Origin: Sphagnum compactum
Taxonomy: Eukaryota; Bryophyta; Sphagnopsida; Sphagnales
Reading direction: 5' to 3'
Length of the DNA: 64,000 nt
Assembly: GCA_965153455.1 (NCBI GenBank)
Contig: OZ234498.1
Location: forward strand, 4,588,001-4,652,000
The notes beneath the pieces were generated by a model, which did not search any database, had not been told where the DNA came from, and was given only the letters and a program-made list of their open reading frames with translations. Below, piece by piece: positions 35,001 through 48,794 of the stretch. Position 1 is the first letter of the stretch; each line of letters opens with the position of its first letter. The translations under genes were made by a program, and so were the position numbers.

Positions 35001-38000
35001 AGCAAGCATGACATACTGCTTCATTAATTTAGTTGTAGGTTTTAATGGGTGATGGGTCTGGAGGTTTGGAGTCCGTAGTCCGCAAGCTTCGAATTTCTAA
35101 CTTTTAACTAAATGGACCCCAGCGACATGATCAGGAAACAAAAGAGATCAGATCACCTGCGATCTCTGGTAATGCCCAGATCTTTACAGACTCAAGCAAC
35201 ATTCATAATGTCTAACTTGGTTGCAAATTTAATGTAGTCGAACAAGAAAACTCGGCAACACAAGTGACGGCGTTATGGAGGATTGATAGCAATGATCACA
35301 ACAACGATCTGTGGCAGCATCATGATCTGCCTTCATGATGCTCATTCTGAAGATCTCAGGTTGCAACATCTTGCGAACCAAGGTTTGTTGATGTAGGTAA
35401 GGCCGCGATAGGATCCAACAGATGGACCATATTTAGGCAGTCTCAAATACAATGGAGAAAAACTTCCCCCCTTTTAAACCCCCACTTTTGTTTTGAGATT
35501 AGGAAAAAATGTAATACAAACTTCACGTTGATGCTCATTGGATTGTAATGAGCAGCTTTTGTAAAGTTTGTAATCTGTAGCAAATGGCATCCCTTTTCGT
35601 GGAGTCTTTGGTGAGGAAAAGGTGCTCTTAGGTTTTCAAGCTGCTTGCTGTGGCGGAACTCGACAGGTCGAGATATCATGTTCGATGGGGTGTTTGGCCG
35701 TCCGCTCTGTTCACCCTCGATAAACTCAATCAGGTCCCTTCCCCTTCCCCTTCATCTTCCTCTGCTCCTCCGCACTTTTCTGCCTCCTTGGAATCATCTT
35801 GAGCTAGGGTTTTCTTCTTCGATTCAAGTGACTCTCGCTCGTTGTATATTTGGAGCTCGAATTACAGAGCGAATTTTATGCAGCCATTTTTACTTTTCAG
35901 AAGCTGAGTGAGGAGGATCCTGGCCCTTTTAGCTCTCGGTTTGCTCTGGTTAATTGAGTTGAATTGCATGCATTTTTGGTCTGATAGGGTTTAACCTATA
36001 TATGTTCAATTGCAGACATGCCGTTCCTTCTTGTTCTACGTCCTAGACTGCATAAGAAATATGTGTCGCACTTCTTGGCATTTCCTTTCCATGACATTTT
36101 AGTACCAAAATTTCTGTTCTCAAATGAGCCTGGAGAAATCCTTATATTTATATAAAGAATCTAAATTCTTCGGATGGTGACTATCTTACGCTTATATAGA
36201 TTTTTTCAATACTCAGTAGTAGTTCTGAAATGTTTTTAGAATGAATAGTTGAGCAGCCATGTCTCAGAGCATGCAAGAGGAGTGAGTAGATGTTAGAAAG
36301 AAGGCACAAACTTAGTTTAGGGTTTGGGGTTTAGGATTTAAGGTCTGAAATGTTTTTGGAATGGATGTTTGCGCAGCCATTTCTTGGAGCATGCAGAGGA
36401 GTGAATAATTTACTGGTTTGAATTTATATCAGGATGTGAACATAGGCACAAACTTAGCTTTTTTCTCATTTATGGTTCAAAATGGTGAGTCTGGTGGTGT
36501 GGTGGTGGTTTATGCAGACTATGGATACCTGTTGGAGAAGAAGGAGAAAGTTTTGCTAAAGAAGATAGCCTTGCAGATTTGAGAAGGCCCTGGATTGTAC
36601 ACCCCATGTGCCAAAAAACACATGTGTTTTGCATTTTTTATTGTTCCAAGTTGCCCTAAATGCAAGTCATGACAAACTTTCATGATCATGCTTTCTCTGT
36701 GTCTTTGGCTATTTTCCAGGATTTGAATCTGTATTTGAACACCTAAATCATTATTTCCTTCATTTGTTCAGTGTGGCCCCAGGAGGCTTTTGAAAAGGAT
36801 TCTCAGAGCATACTTTTGTGCTATGTTGATGTGACAGCTGCAAGCAATTCAGTGATTGAAGAAAGAAAAAAAAAACTGTACGAGGTACAAGTGGAGTAGC
36901 TGGGGAATTTCCAGTTCTGCATTCATGACCAAGTTTGCCTACTCTTCTTCCTGCCTCAGACTATCTGCAGGTCTGAAGAAGTTGGAGTAAGGATAGTGCA
37001 ATGTTTTACTGGTAACTCATTGCTGTTTCTCCTGTTTGAATATTATGCTTCCTGCCACCACAACCCTATATCAATTTGAGTAATCCAACACTGGAGCTAA
37101 AAGCCTGGGCAACACAAGGTTTACATTTGAAACTCTTCAGTAATGTGTGGGAACTTGTATGTTCCCTTTGTACCAGAAACAAAAGCAAAAACTTGTCTGT
37201 TGTCGAAGGCACTTTGGAATTGGAGCATTTGACAATTGATTTTCCTGAAACTGTGCTGTTCTATTCTTTTGGGCCAGTAATTTGAGATTGTAGCATAGTT
37301 GGAGTGTGTTGTGTACCCTGAACCCTAAACCCATAGAGAGAACCTAATAGAATTCTGAAGTGCAGAGTTAAATTTCAGCTTTTGGCAGCCTGACCCCCAA
37401 GTCTAGGAAGATCCTTTTCTCAGCAGTCAGCTGATTGCAGAATGTTGTTGAGTGCTTCAATGTTGTTGAGGCTGGTATGTGTGTTGAAGTGCAGGTTTTG
37501 GTGGGATGCAGATGATAAATGCTGGAAGGAGCTAAAGACACTACAGGAACAGTTGATGCTCGTTGCAGTGGTGCAACAGCTATGAAAGCTATTCAAAAAG
37601 CCACTTAAGCGTGCTGCATTTGTGTATCATGTGGGTCAATGTATTCAGTGTGAAAATAGCAACTAGATCAGTTTGTTAGAAATCCATATCACTGGATGTT
37701 CCAGGTGTTCAAAGAAATTGGAAATACATTTCCCTGAGATGGCAACATAGGGCTTAGACCCAGCATTTGTGAGACAGTACACCAAAGACCATGCACTTGC
37801 TGTGGGCTGTGTGTGATGCATTCTTGCAGGATGGCTAGGTAGCCATTGTTGATACTGTGTGACAAAGGAGTTACACCTTCAACATCTTGGCATGGAGATG
37901 TGTTGGTCTCTTGAATGTCATATTCTGCCTCATCCTCCAGATTTACCTTCACTACATGTATAAATCAGGGGCTCTTAAACATACGATGCTTGTGGTAACC

Positions 38001-38340
38001 TGCCCGTGTTACCCAAAATGCATACTGACAGAATGCTTGACATGGCTCAGTGACAATTGTTTGCTGCAGGTTGTTGGAGTAGTAAGGTGGCTTGATATTG
38101 GCTATGCCACACTTGGTCTTCTGGTCTTCAGTCTTGATTGTGGCTCATGGCCATATGTTTGGTAACACATCTCAAGAGATGCCATGATGCTATAATCCTC
38201 ACTGGGGACACAATTCTCTCCCAGGCAAAACTTGGTCTCACTCATGAGGTGGGAATCCTGCTTTGGTAAATTCTTTTTCATTGTGCCATCCTGCACTTGC
38301 AATATGCCTGAGATATTACAACAGGTTTCAAAGGGACAAC
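35001..38340. other. More GC-rich, possibly transcribed, region without an intact CDS
   Basis: Base composition changes here from strongly AT-rich to mixed. The plus strand at 35650-35900 looks like a plant gene leader: C/T-rich tracts followed by AGCTAGGGTTTTCTTCTTCG. A short exon-like open stretch (35630-35732) starts after TTAG| and ends CAG|GTCCC; it contains LLAVAELDRSRYHVRWG. I recognise no family. Further right are stop-rich stretches and a direct duplication (36224-36450). A noncoding transcript or a degraded gene are both possible. Confidence 0.3.
36224..36460. repeat. Direct duplication, ~118-bp period
   Basis: TCTGAAATGTTTTT, GCAGCCAT, GGAGTGA and AGGCACAAACTTAG occur twice in the same order, first at about 36224-36320 and again at about 36341-36460. 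Confidence 0.6.
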
Positions 38341-39290
38341 CTATTCTACTATGCAGTGCGTTTAATCACAAGGTCGATTGTTGTCTTCATTCTATGTAAT
38401 ACTCTCCCCATGGTAATACATTATTAGTTTAGGGGTGAATTAAGGAAGTTATGTAGGTTTACTGTTTTAATTTTGTTCATTTTGCATTTTAAGAAAAAAT
38501 GCTCTTCGAATTTTGCAAATTATTTTGAAAGTTATGTCATTTATTTGTGGAGTTAGCAATTCGTTTAGCCTTTGCCCAAAGAGTAATATCCTCCAATTGT
38601 GTTGTCAAATTAAATAGCCAACAGTCTGCTATGAATTGGTATGTAATGTGGTATACTCAATGGTATAAGGATCAGATGATCTGACCCATCTGGTATTCGA
38701 TAATGGAGTTGTGGGATCAGTACTTGGACTAGGTGGAATTGAAGTTCAAGGAGTCGTATTATTTACTAGACCAGCTGATATGGGGATGTGGTAGAGCACC
38801 TTCAATACTGATTACTAGCTGTTGTTTGTTGTTTGCAGGGGTTGGTATGTGTTGGAGGCGAGGTTACATCATGACAGGTTTGGAGTTTATAGGTTTCTAG
38901 ATAATAATGGTTATAAACTGCAATAAATGGCCCCATGAATTTGGGAAGTGTGTCATTGATCGTAACATTACTAGTGGAATTTTCTTTAGTTTGAAATTAT
39001 TACTTGTCACAAATTACTTGGAAGTTCTAGCTTATATAGTAGAGAACATTTTAAGGTATAATGAGCATTTCACAGAATACCAGCATTCATTTTCAATGCT
39101 TTTTGAAATTGAACCCCTCACAACTTATATGCATGCCATTGGTTTAAAAGTTAAAATTTTAAGTATACTTATACCATAGAAAAATGAGATGTGAAGTTGC
39201 GAATTTGTTTTTAATATCTAGACCATTTTGGGATGGGATAGTTTCGGAGATTTCTGTATTCTACCATGTAGATATATGATAAACCATATG
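38341..39290. other. Intergenic sequence
   Basis: No gene is recognised. Short GGTATAAGG and TGGTATTCG words near 38635-38720 hint at another remnant of the GGTATT/TACCAG family. Confidence 0.35.
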
Positions 39291-39660
39291 TTGGTATCTA
39301 CCGTTGTTGGGTAGGTGTCTACTTTTGAATATAGCAAGCAGCTAATCTTGGATCTTATTTCTAAATTTCATGATAGCAATGGTCATACTAGTATTGAATC
39401 CTCTAAAACTTTCACACTACGTGTTCTTGGTATTTGGGTCCAAGGCTGAATTTTGGCTCATATGAGATAGGGATATGTTTGCTACGGGGGTTGATATAGC
39501 TGTGATATCAAGCTGGTATTTACCTCCGGTCCCTAGCAGGCAGGTACTGGTACAAGTTTGGTATTACCTCAAGTCCTTACTGGGCAAGCAAGGCTGGTAT
39601 TGCATTAGGTCGAACTTGTCTGGTTGATTCTTTGATACCAGGGAGGGTACCAGTCTATAT
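39290..39660 (+). repeat. Dispersed repeat, GGTATT/TACCAG-rich family, copy 2
   Basis: This copy shares GGTCCAAGGCTGAATTTTGG, GGTCCCTAGCAGG, GGTACTGGTACAAG and GCTGGTATTGCATTAGGTC with the copies at 5.1 and 53.3 kb. It is the longest of the family in the window. Confidence 0.5.
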
Positions 39661-39666
39661 ATCAGT

Positions 39667-39835
39667 ATGCAACATCACAAGTATAGCGGGGTTTGATGAG
39701 TGTAGATATGCAACATCACAAGTATAGTGGGGTTTGATGAGTGTAGATATGCAACATCACAAGTATAGTGGGGTTTGATGAGTGTGTAGCTTTCATATCT
39801 ACACTCATCAGACCCCACTATACTTGTGATGTTGC
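39667..39835. repeat. 41-bp triplication with a near-perfect inverted fourth copy (hairpin)
   Basis: Three direct copies of a 41-base unit start at 39667, 39708 and 39749 (ATGCAACATCACAAGTATAG...). A fourth copy lies inverted at 39794-39835. A 42-base comparison of the inverted copy with the direct unit shows a single difference (GGTTTGATG against GGTCTGATG). The third copy and the inverted one are about a dozen bases apart, so the strand can fold into a long stem with a short loop. Confidence 0.9.
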
Positions 39836-40649
39836 TCAAGTAGTGATCATCCATAAGAATACTTAGCCAAATTTGGCAATATTCAAAGTATGAAAGTAGA
39901 AAGATCTTAAGCACCTTTGCACGTTGTATACAAATAATTGTGGCAAATTTTGATGAATGAATTTTTAGAGTTTGGGCCAATTTTTAGGCCAATTTTTTTT
40001 CTTCTTTAAAGGAAGGAATTTGCAACAGCATATTCTTTTTTCAATTTTACTTTTTTCCTCCAAATGGTGAAACTTTGCCACCCAAAAAAAAAAAATCACT
40101 GCCTACCACTGATGATCAGCAGTTTTAAAATTGCTGAAATTATTTTAATAAAGAGGTCCAACAGCCCCAATTTGAATAGTTTTGACTTATTATTTAAGAT
40201 ATTAATTAAAATTCATTTTTAAAAAAAATCATATATTTTGAATAATTCACATAATATTGTACGTATTATTTTTAATTCAATTATTTTGATCCATGTATTA
40301 TTTGTCAAATTTTCCAAATTTTCCAACCAGCACTTTTGTGAATTAATCTGTGCAACCCAAAACTAACTTATTGCTTTCAGATAATAAATATGTGACATGG
40401 GTACGTTTGTTTATTGTCAGGCATTTATTGCAGAATATTAGTTACATATTTGTTGTTGTATTAAGTTCAGTGTGAATGGGGGGTTAAAGGTTTCTCTTCG
40501 AGGAATGTCTTGGAAGTATGTTGTGTGCATGTTTTTGATGTGTTTGAGTGACTTTGTCAGTTTCCATAACATTGCTAACATTGAGTGTCAATTTAAAAAA
40601 CAAAAAAAACTCATGACAACCATTATGCCATAAAGCAATTAAAGGCTCT

Positions 40650-40825
40650 CACTCTACAAAACTCAACTCAAGAACATGAACGAAACTTATTTCTTTATCA
40701 ATCGATTTCTGTGAAGAGTTGTTGTGTTAGAAGCTTTCACCCTACAAACAAAACTCAAGAACATGAATGAAACTTATTTCTTTATTAATCAATTTCTGTG
40801 AAGTGTTGCATTGCTTTGTTGTGTG
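40650..40825. repeat. Direct duplication (~90-bp period)
   Basis: ACTCAAGAACATGAA, GAAACTTATTTCTTTAT and ATTTCTGTGAAG occur twice in the same order, with few changes. A TTG/CAA run (40825-40845) follows. Confidence 0.6.
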
Positions 40826-41448
40826 TTGTTGTTGTTGTTGTGGTTGCGGGGGGTTTACGGTTGTTAGAATGATGGGATGAGTTGAAGTTGAATGACTAGT
40901 ATGTAGATGATGCCAAATTGTTTGTGTACATGCATGCAAGCAATTTGACTGTTTTCTTTTGGTCACTTGTGAGTTAGGCAATAATAAGCCTGCTGCAACC
41001 CATGAAATTTGTTCACAGCAGAACTGGATGAAATGAGTATAATTTCAACAACAAAACATTAAAAGTCCAATGGGACCCCGACCCTCTCTGCAGATACCAG
41101 AAACCGTTCCCAAACAGAAGAATGATATGAGTGGTGAGTCCAATTACACAAAGAGGTATTATGGTGCGGATGTGACTCTGAGTTGTGGTGGCATTGCATG
41201 CCCAAATCATTTAATTCGGACTTTGGAAAAAATGAGAGTTCTTTTTTTCCATACGGTATATATATGAAGCATTCATTTGCATGCTGTCATGCTCATGTGC
41301 AGTTTAATTCCAGTATTGGGTAAAATAATATAAAATAAAATTACAACCCATGTTAGAATGAATGCACACAAGAATGCAGACCATGAAGTTGCTACCAACA
41401 TGAATTGAATCACAGACAGACTTATATAAAAAGCTCTTGAGAGACTTA

Positions 41449-41791
41449 GGCCCACTTTAGATGGGGGTGCAAGGTCCAAATTCCTAGGAGCCAATTTCGA
41501 CTCATTTGAAGCAAATTGAATCCTTGAGTTGGACCTTGCCTTGGACCCTACCTTGCATCTTGGTTCTCCAAATCATGAGCTCTCTTTTGAGCTTGTGTTC
41601 TTTTTCTCCTCTTTTTTGGGTCTGAACCAATTGATTTTCCCTCCAAAATGGTGTCATGTAGGTTTAGCCTTGATTTTGCCACTTTTTTTGGTCTTGGACC
41701 CTCAAATAAAGGCCATGGATCCAATTTATGGCTCTCAACCAATAGTATTGCTCTATTTCATTGGACCTTGGACCCTCATCTAAAGTGGCTC
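41449..41791. mobile_element. 343-bp MITE of the PIF/Harbinger family, deletion derivative of the 20.6-kb element type
   Basis: The ends GGCCCACTTTAGATGGGGGT and (reverse-complemented) GAGCCACTTTAGATGAGGGT are inverted repeats, flanked by TTA at 41446-41448 and 41792-41794. Read in reverse, the interior follows the left subterminal region of the 20641-24115 element in order. Shared words include AAGGTCCAATGAAAT, CATTTTGGAGGGAAAA, TTTGGAGAACCAA and, near the other end, TCAATTTGCTTCAAATG, which matches the larger element's right end. It has no coding capacity and must have been moved by a Harbinger transposase. Confidence 0.85.
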
Positions 41792-41829
41792 TTATAGCAT
41801 GGCAAGTTGGTGTTCTTTTTGCTAATTTT

Positions 41830-44800
41830 GTGATGTACCCAAATTGGTGATCACCCATAGGATGATTTAGCCAAATTTGACTATAAACGAGATAATATGA
41901 AAGTAATTTTTTTTAGTATCCTTCTATGTTTTTAGCAGCAATTGAAACCAAAAAAATCACTTATTTTTTATATTTTCATATCTTAATTTCACTTTTTGGC
42001 AGCTTTCTGTTAACATCTGCATGGCACCTTGCTAATGTCATTCAATGTATTTGTCTCAATTTAGCAAACCCTAAACCTTACACCCTAAATCATGGATCAC
42101 AAGTATGTATGAGTGATCCTAGGATTGGAAGATCTTTTAATCACAAGAAGAAACTTCGTTAACAATTTAGACTGCAATCAGTAATTTAATTGTATTGAAC
42201 AAAATATCACAATAGTTAACTAATATGAGTCATATTGCACACTAAATCACAAGCATGCAATCATCCCAAAAGATTCAAAAGAATGGGCAACTATGATTAA
42301 TATTACATTAGGTCATAGTATAATAAAATAGCTTATCAACACCATAAATTATTAATTATTGATAAGGAATTGGATTAAAAGAAATAAATTACATTAATTA
42401 AAAAAATTTGAAAGAAGAGGAAGATATATATGTATAGTAAATAAAAAATATGTATTTATTACATGCATTATATGTTAAACTATTTAGGCATGTGCCCATT
42501 ATCTCAAATATTCTTGGTGCATTATCAAATAAGTGTTAGCCCAAAGCACATTTCATGAACCCCATCACCATATTTCCACCTTTTGACTTCACCAAGAATA
42601 TGAATGCAATTTTCAAAAATCTTTTCATCCATGTATGTTGCATTGAGAAATATTTTATTATTTATTTGAAAATTTGAGAGTTTAGGGTTTAAGGTTTGAT
42701 ATATTCCATTTGTTTAAAATTTGATATATAAACCCTAAATCCCCAAATTTTAATAGTTTGATATCTTTGATTTGTTTAAGCCAAATCCATCATGGTTACA
42801 TTATGAAAGAGTTGGACTTATTACATGGCATAATATACGCTTGAAATATTTCAATATTCATTCCAACCATATTCACATCTTTCATTTGTAATTTCATCCA
42901 TAACCTTTCCACACGTATGTTTTCAAGGTGTGATTATAAACATATTAGTAGCTATGTTTTCATTATACCTTTATACCTATTTGACTCACATAGCTCATTT
43001 TGACCCATAATCTATTTCATAGTTTTGAAAAATTGATGGACATGAAACTACATACAAAGTGTTCATTCTAAACTTTAAAATCAAATAATTATTCATTCAA
43101 TTTTCATATTTCTCCAAAATTTATGCTTGAATAAATGTTATATATTTATATAGATATAATGGAAGTACAAGTATTAAGGCCATGATTTTAATTAAAGCAT
43201 TTTTATTCTTTGTGAAACAATAGATGCCTATTTTATTTTAAAGTTGAATTGGGATTGTTGATAATTAACATTTTACATAATACTTATTTTGTCAAATAAG
43301 CCTAGATTAACAAAAAAAACAATCCACAGCTATTATGTCTTTGAGTAAATTGGTTGATTTCAAACAACAAAATAAATATTTTCATTTTGTCAATTTTGGA
43401 AACCATTGGTCAATAATTGTTTTATTTGTCATATATTTGTATTTTTGGTTTCATCATGTTAATTAGGAATCATCATTTTATGCAAAATCACAAAGTAAAA
43501 AAACTTTCTCAAGGTGGTATATTGTTCTATCACCTGGACAAAAATTACAAAAACAATAAGGTTAAGTTAGACAAAAACCAAGACAAACTAGGCAAAAACA
43601 TGTCTAAATCTAATTCCAAACATAGCATATGGAAAACAAAAACACAAAATATGCAAAACAAAAGTGCAAAAAAAATAAAATTTGAAAACACATTAAAACC
43701 ATGAACATGAAATGAAATAAAGAAAGCTATGGAACAAAATCATCTCTTAAATTGATGTTGAATAGACTAAAAGCAATGAGGGATCATACTTTTATTTACA
43801 CCCTTTTGAGAATTTAATTCAAAGAAGTTTGCATGGATGCTTCAATGTGCACAGCCAAGGAGCATTCTTGAAAACTTTTCTAAATATAAATGAATCATGA
43901 ATGAACTAAAGGTGAACTATTATAGTGAAATGTGAAAAAACTATGAATGAACAAATCAATTAAACATGAACTACAATTGAACCATAAATGAACTACAACT
44001 TGGTGATCAATGAATTTCATCCACTATGAATTTCATCCATCCATGATGATGTCAATGATAATGATGGTGATGGTCATGCTGGATGATTTTGGCATCCATG
44101 ACATTATTTAATGACATGGAATTTAATATTTATTAGTTGAAATATTGGTTATCATTGACAAGACAAATATCCCCCATTAACTTGATATTTGGTGAAAAGC
44201 ATGAATGTTATTATAAGGTAAAAAAATGGGAAAATCATTTTCCTTTACAAATGATGGACAAAACCCCAATCATTATAATGTGTTGGGAAATCATACTACT
44301 TTGGGATACAACTTATGTAAAAATGTTTTAAATTATAATAACTTGAGATCAATAGGCCAAGTGCAAAGCAAGTTGCATCAAAAATTGTTTAACAATAACA
44401 CATGATTATCATCCATATGATACTCCTTGATCTAGTTTGGCAAGTAACCACCAAACAATTAAATATATACTTGAGGATTTAATTATTTAAGTAAAGCACA
44501 TGCATTTTTGAATTCTAGAATTTTTAACATGTAAGAAATCTATAATATTATAAATAAGAAACAAAGTTGTGTCATATATGTGTAGTTCTCCAATCTATTG
44601 ATTAAATGTTATTGTTAAGAATTTGAACCTACAAACTTGGATGCAAATTCAATTGAGAACTTTTTCAACTGCAATTTGATTCAAAAGTGTATGAATGTTT
44701 TAGTAGCCAATACACGAGATTTTTGAAATAGTGGGCTGATCATTTTTGAAAACTAAAAAAATAAAACATATTTTAATTAATGTTGAAGTTGTTCATGTAC

Positions 44801-47700
44801 TAGAGCTATTAATGCCATTAATTTGTTTGATTTTAGCAATGAGGCATATTGTAATACAAACCATGTTATATATAATAATTAAAAAAACCATTATGATGGG
44901 CATGCCTATATAAAACAGGTTAGACTTGAATATATATATTTGAATTTGACATTTTGCATTTCCAAAACCTCTTTCGTATGTCATATGAACCAAGTACTCC
45001 ACATAGGTCTAAAGAAAAAAAGATTTTACTTATCAAGATGTAATTTCAACCAATGCACTTTCAACTTTCAAGAATTCTAATGTCTTTTAATATGGATATT
45101 CATGCTCCTTTAAGACTTGTGAACTTGGTTCAATTGCCAAAAATTGTCCTTTTTATAACCATGATTATCATTAGGGCATGTTCACCTTTTGACAACTCCA
45201 CAATTTTTTTCTCTTGGTTCTAAACAATATATGGAGCTCTTTTAATGTCACTAGGTTTAATACGACCTTAAAAATAGAAGTTTTTATCTTACAATGTGAG
45301 ATGAACCCCTTATCCTTTTAGTTGGTTGGAATTTAAAAAACTAAATGTAAAATAATTTGCATAATTTTATGGAAATTATTCTATTTTTTGTACTTGAGCT
45401 CAATTGAATGTAATAAAATGTAATTGAAGGTGTGTCTTGCTGTTATTATATGTTAGGCAACATCTTTTGATGCCCTAATGCATAAGTTTGGTGAAACTTA
45501 ATGGGTCCCTCTCCTTCCTACACAAATTACCGATTTAAAAAACAATTGGTAACTTTGACTTAAATTCACCCCAAGCCTCATATTTCTTTTGCATGTCATT
45601 TTTTTTCCTGACAACAATTCCCATTTGTTGCCATTTACGTTACACTCCATCCCTTGAACTACCCCCCTTCTCCCATATATTAGTACAAAATAAATAATAT
45701 GTGCATGTTGAACAAATTAGACAATTGATTCATTTTAGCGATTATTAAAAGGATATGTTAAAATCTTTAAGGAAATGTGCAAAATACACATCCATTTGCT
45801 TAACAATTAGTCTTACAAAAGTGGACCCTTGAACAATGATTATCCATTCACTATCCATCCACCACCATGGTGCCTTGGCGGTTTTGTTTGAACTCAACCC
45901 AACCCCACCATTATAGGCTTGTTAATATTGAGTCATACCCATTCAAAGCTAGACCTCTTATTGGATCCAAATAAGTAGAACTAACATGCCGTAATGTTAA
46001 AGAAAACCAACAAAAATTCAACCATGGTGATGAGAATCAAAGCACATTCAATGCTTGTTATTTGATTTAAGGGCATGACATTGTCATCCTCCATTCTCAA
46101 CCAGCTAGACATCACAACACACCACAATATAAGAATGCTGAAGCTCCTCTCATATGCAACATTCCTAACAAAAAACAATAATGTTTGATTGTCTAGTATG
46201 AACAAGGTTATGGGAACACAAACTACCAAGATAAAAGATATATTCAAGTCCAACCTGATATTCACTAAATTCATTTCAAATATATTCAAAAGTTATAATG
46301 ATGTATCAGAAACATTGTTGTGTAAATCATCATTCCAAACCTCCTTGACAAAATCCTAAATGATTTGAAAATCACCCATCACATATGTGTCCATCTTTTT
46401 TTTTTGATATGGATGTTGCTCCCTACACTTGGTTTGTTAAAGCAAGTGCACTAAATATCAATACTTGTAAAGAATAATTTGGATCAAGTTCAAACTTTGA
46501 ATAATGTGAAATTGAGTTTGGCCCAACAAGTATGCACATGATACATTACTCTCCAAAATGGTCAATAAAGAAATATGATTGGCTAGTCACGATGACTAAC
46601 TCATGTGATAACATCTAACTAGTCCTCATTCTATATTGCTTAGGAAATTTCCATGCTTCTGGTGGTTGCATATTTGGGATGCAAAGTTAGGGTGTGGGAT
46701 GTGACTCCGCATGCTTGACACAAAGCCTGCCTACTAGCATTATGCTTGCGTGTGGGATATGTGCGTATGGAAAGACACAAAAATGACAAGGTAGATGATA
46801 TGGCATGACATGGCAATTGACATGGCATTGTTCAATGCCATGTTTAAGGTGATGTGAATGTTAACATGGATGTGTGGTGGCTTCCACATTAGTGATCAAA
46901 ACAAGAACATCACAATCCTTCTAAACTCTTTCCTACCTAATTGCCAATTTACACACAATCACTTACGAATATTCCAAGCACACCCAATTTCCATCTACAA
47001 ACTATATTAAACATTTACTCCTTCACTCAACTAGCATTCTTTATAATTCTCCCAAACACTCCTAGTGACAACTCCTAGTGGATCCGTTAGCGAAGCGTAG
47101 ACCAAAGTTATCAATGTGAATGAGCAAATTAGCTTGCACATTATTTTGGATGTGATCGACACAGGTAGAGAGAGGCTTGCATATTGGGTGTGGGTGGTTA
47201 TGCTCTTGACATACAAGCAATGTTTTATTTGGGGTGAAATTTCACCATTTTTTGACAAAGAATTTGAGAAATTTTGGTTTTTGTAGTGTAAATTTGACTA
47301 AATTTTCTATTTTTTGGGTTGAATTTCGGAAAAAATTTGATATCAAAAAATGAAAAAAAAGAAAAAAAAACACTGCATGCAAGAGGGACTCATACTTCTC
47401 ACCAAGAAAAGCCTTTTATTGCACCTTGTATCTCTAATCCTACATTTCGGTGGTAGTACTTGTAGATGATGATGGTGATGATGATAGAGGAGGAGTGGGT
47501 CCACATTCTTCTAATTTCCAGGCTGTGGTGGTGGGTTTACATCATCATGCTCACTAGTTCTGATGTTGGATGGTTTTGTGAGTCTTGAGAGAAATTGTTG
47601 GAGAACATAGAATGGGTGAGCCCACAAACTCAGGGACTTTCACACACCCAAGTGAGTCAGTGGTAACAAGTTATAGAACATGAGTAAGTACCTAATGTAC
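41830..47700. other. Gene-free AT-rich region
   Basis: No gene or RNA gene can be supported across nearly 6 kb. Seen are a fragment of the TTTGGCTAAATT dispersed family (41820-41890), ATTTCATCC repeats (43990-44050), and an inverted copy of another dispersed repeat at about 47225-47378 that ends AAAACACTGC. The small open frames at 43417-43704, 45981-46289 and elsewhere have no recognisable domain. Confidence 0.4.
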
Positions 47701-48758
47701 TTTGTTTGCAAGTGTGCTGAGCGTGATGAGCGCTGCTATGTCTCCAGTCTTCTCTCTCTCTCTCTCTCTTTATCTGTCTCTTTCTTATATCAATAAATTC
47801 ATGGCCAGCTGCTTATTTACTTCCATTGTCAGTCATAAATTAAGACTGCATCCTGCCCTGGTGTTCCTTCAAACTTCAGATCTCTCTAACAGAATTCCCA
47901 GGCCACTTAAACCCTTCAACCTGGGAGCTTGGGGTGGGGGGTGCAGATCAATTAACCAGCAACCACCAGTGCATCATGAAGGATGGATGATAAGTGGCCA
48001 AGAAACAGTTTTCTGTTAGCATTCACTTTGGTAATTATTAACCATGCTGGTTAGCTCAGTTACATTATTTAACTACCTACCCTGTTGACTACTCACAGGC
48101 AGGTTGTTAGTTGGTAGGTAGTAAAAGCAGCCCTATAGCTATGTATAAAGTCTCTACTTACCTTCATAGTCACCTATTTTCTTACCTATTTACTGTACCT
48201 CCAACTGAAGTTCAGCACTTCTGTGTCAAATATATTTATTTATTTACCCAAAAAAAAAACAAGGTTAGCCTGTTTCAAATTTTGATTTTTCCAGAATTTC
48301 AACAATTGAGAAACAAGTATCCAAAGTATACCCATTGTTGTTTCTTTGTTATAGTAACTCGATGGTTGGGACAATAAATAGTTTTTCACAAGTTGCGAGT
48401 TCAATTCTCAACAACTTTGACAAATATAAACCAAATTTTTTTTCCCCTTTTTTCAGCTTGATCTTTTACAAATTATTTTGTGCCAGACATCAATTATAGA
48501 TATGATATGTGGAACCTATGTCTTCCAAAATGGGTTATCAAGGCGAAACTGGGTATGTATTAACTCAGTTGAGGTTCCTCCACAACTGAGTCATAACAGG
48601 CATCCAGAACATGGATGGTGCGCTTGGTGGGTGTTGGTTCACTTTGGTCGAAGCTTTTGTGATGCTGATCTTCTGGCTATTTTGCCACACAGGAGCATCA
48701 ATTGTTCATCTCCAGCCCTGGCATAGTTTTGAGGATCCACGAGCTTCCGCCCTTTAAC

Positions 48759-48794
<36 letters not shown>

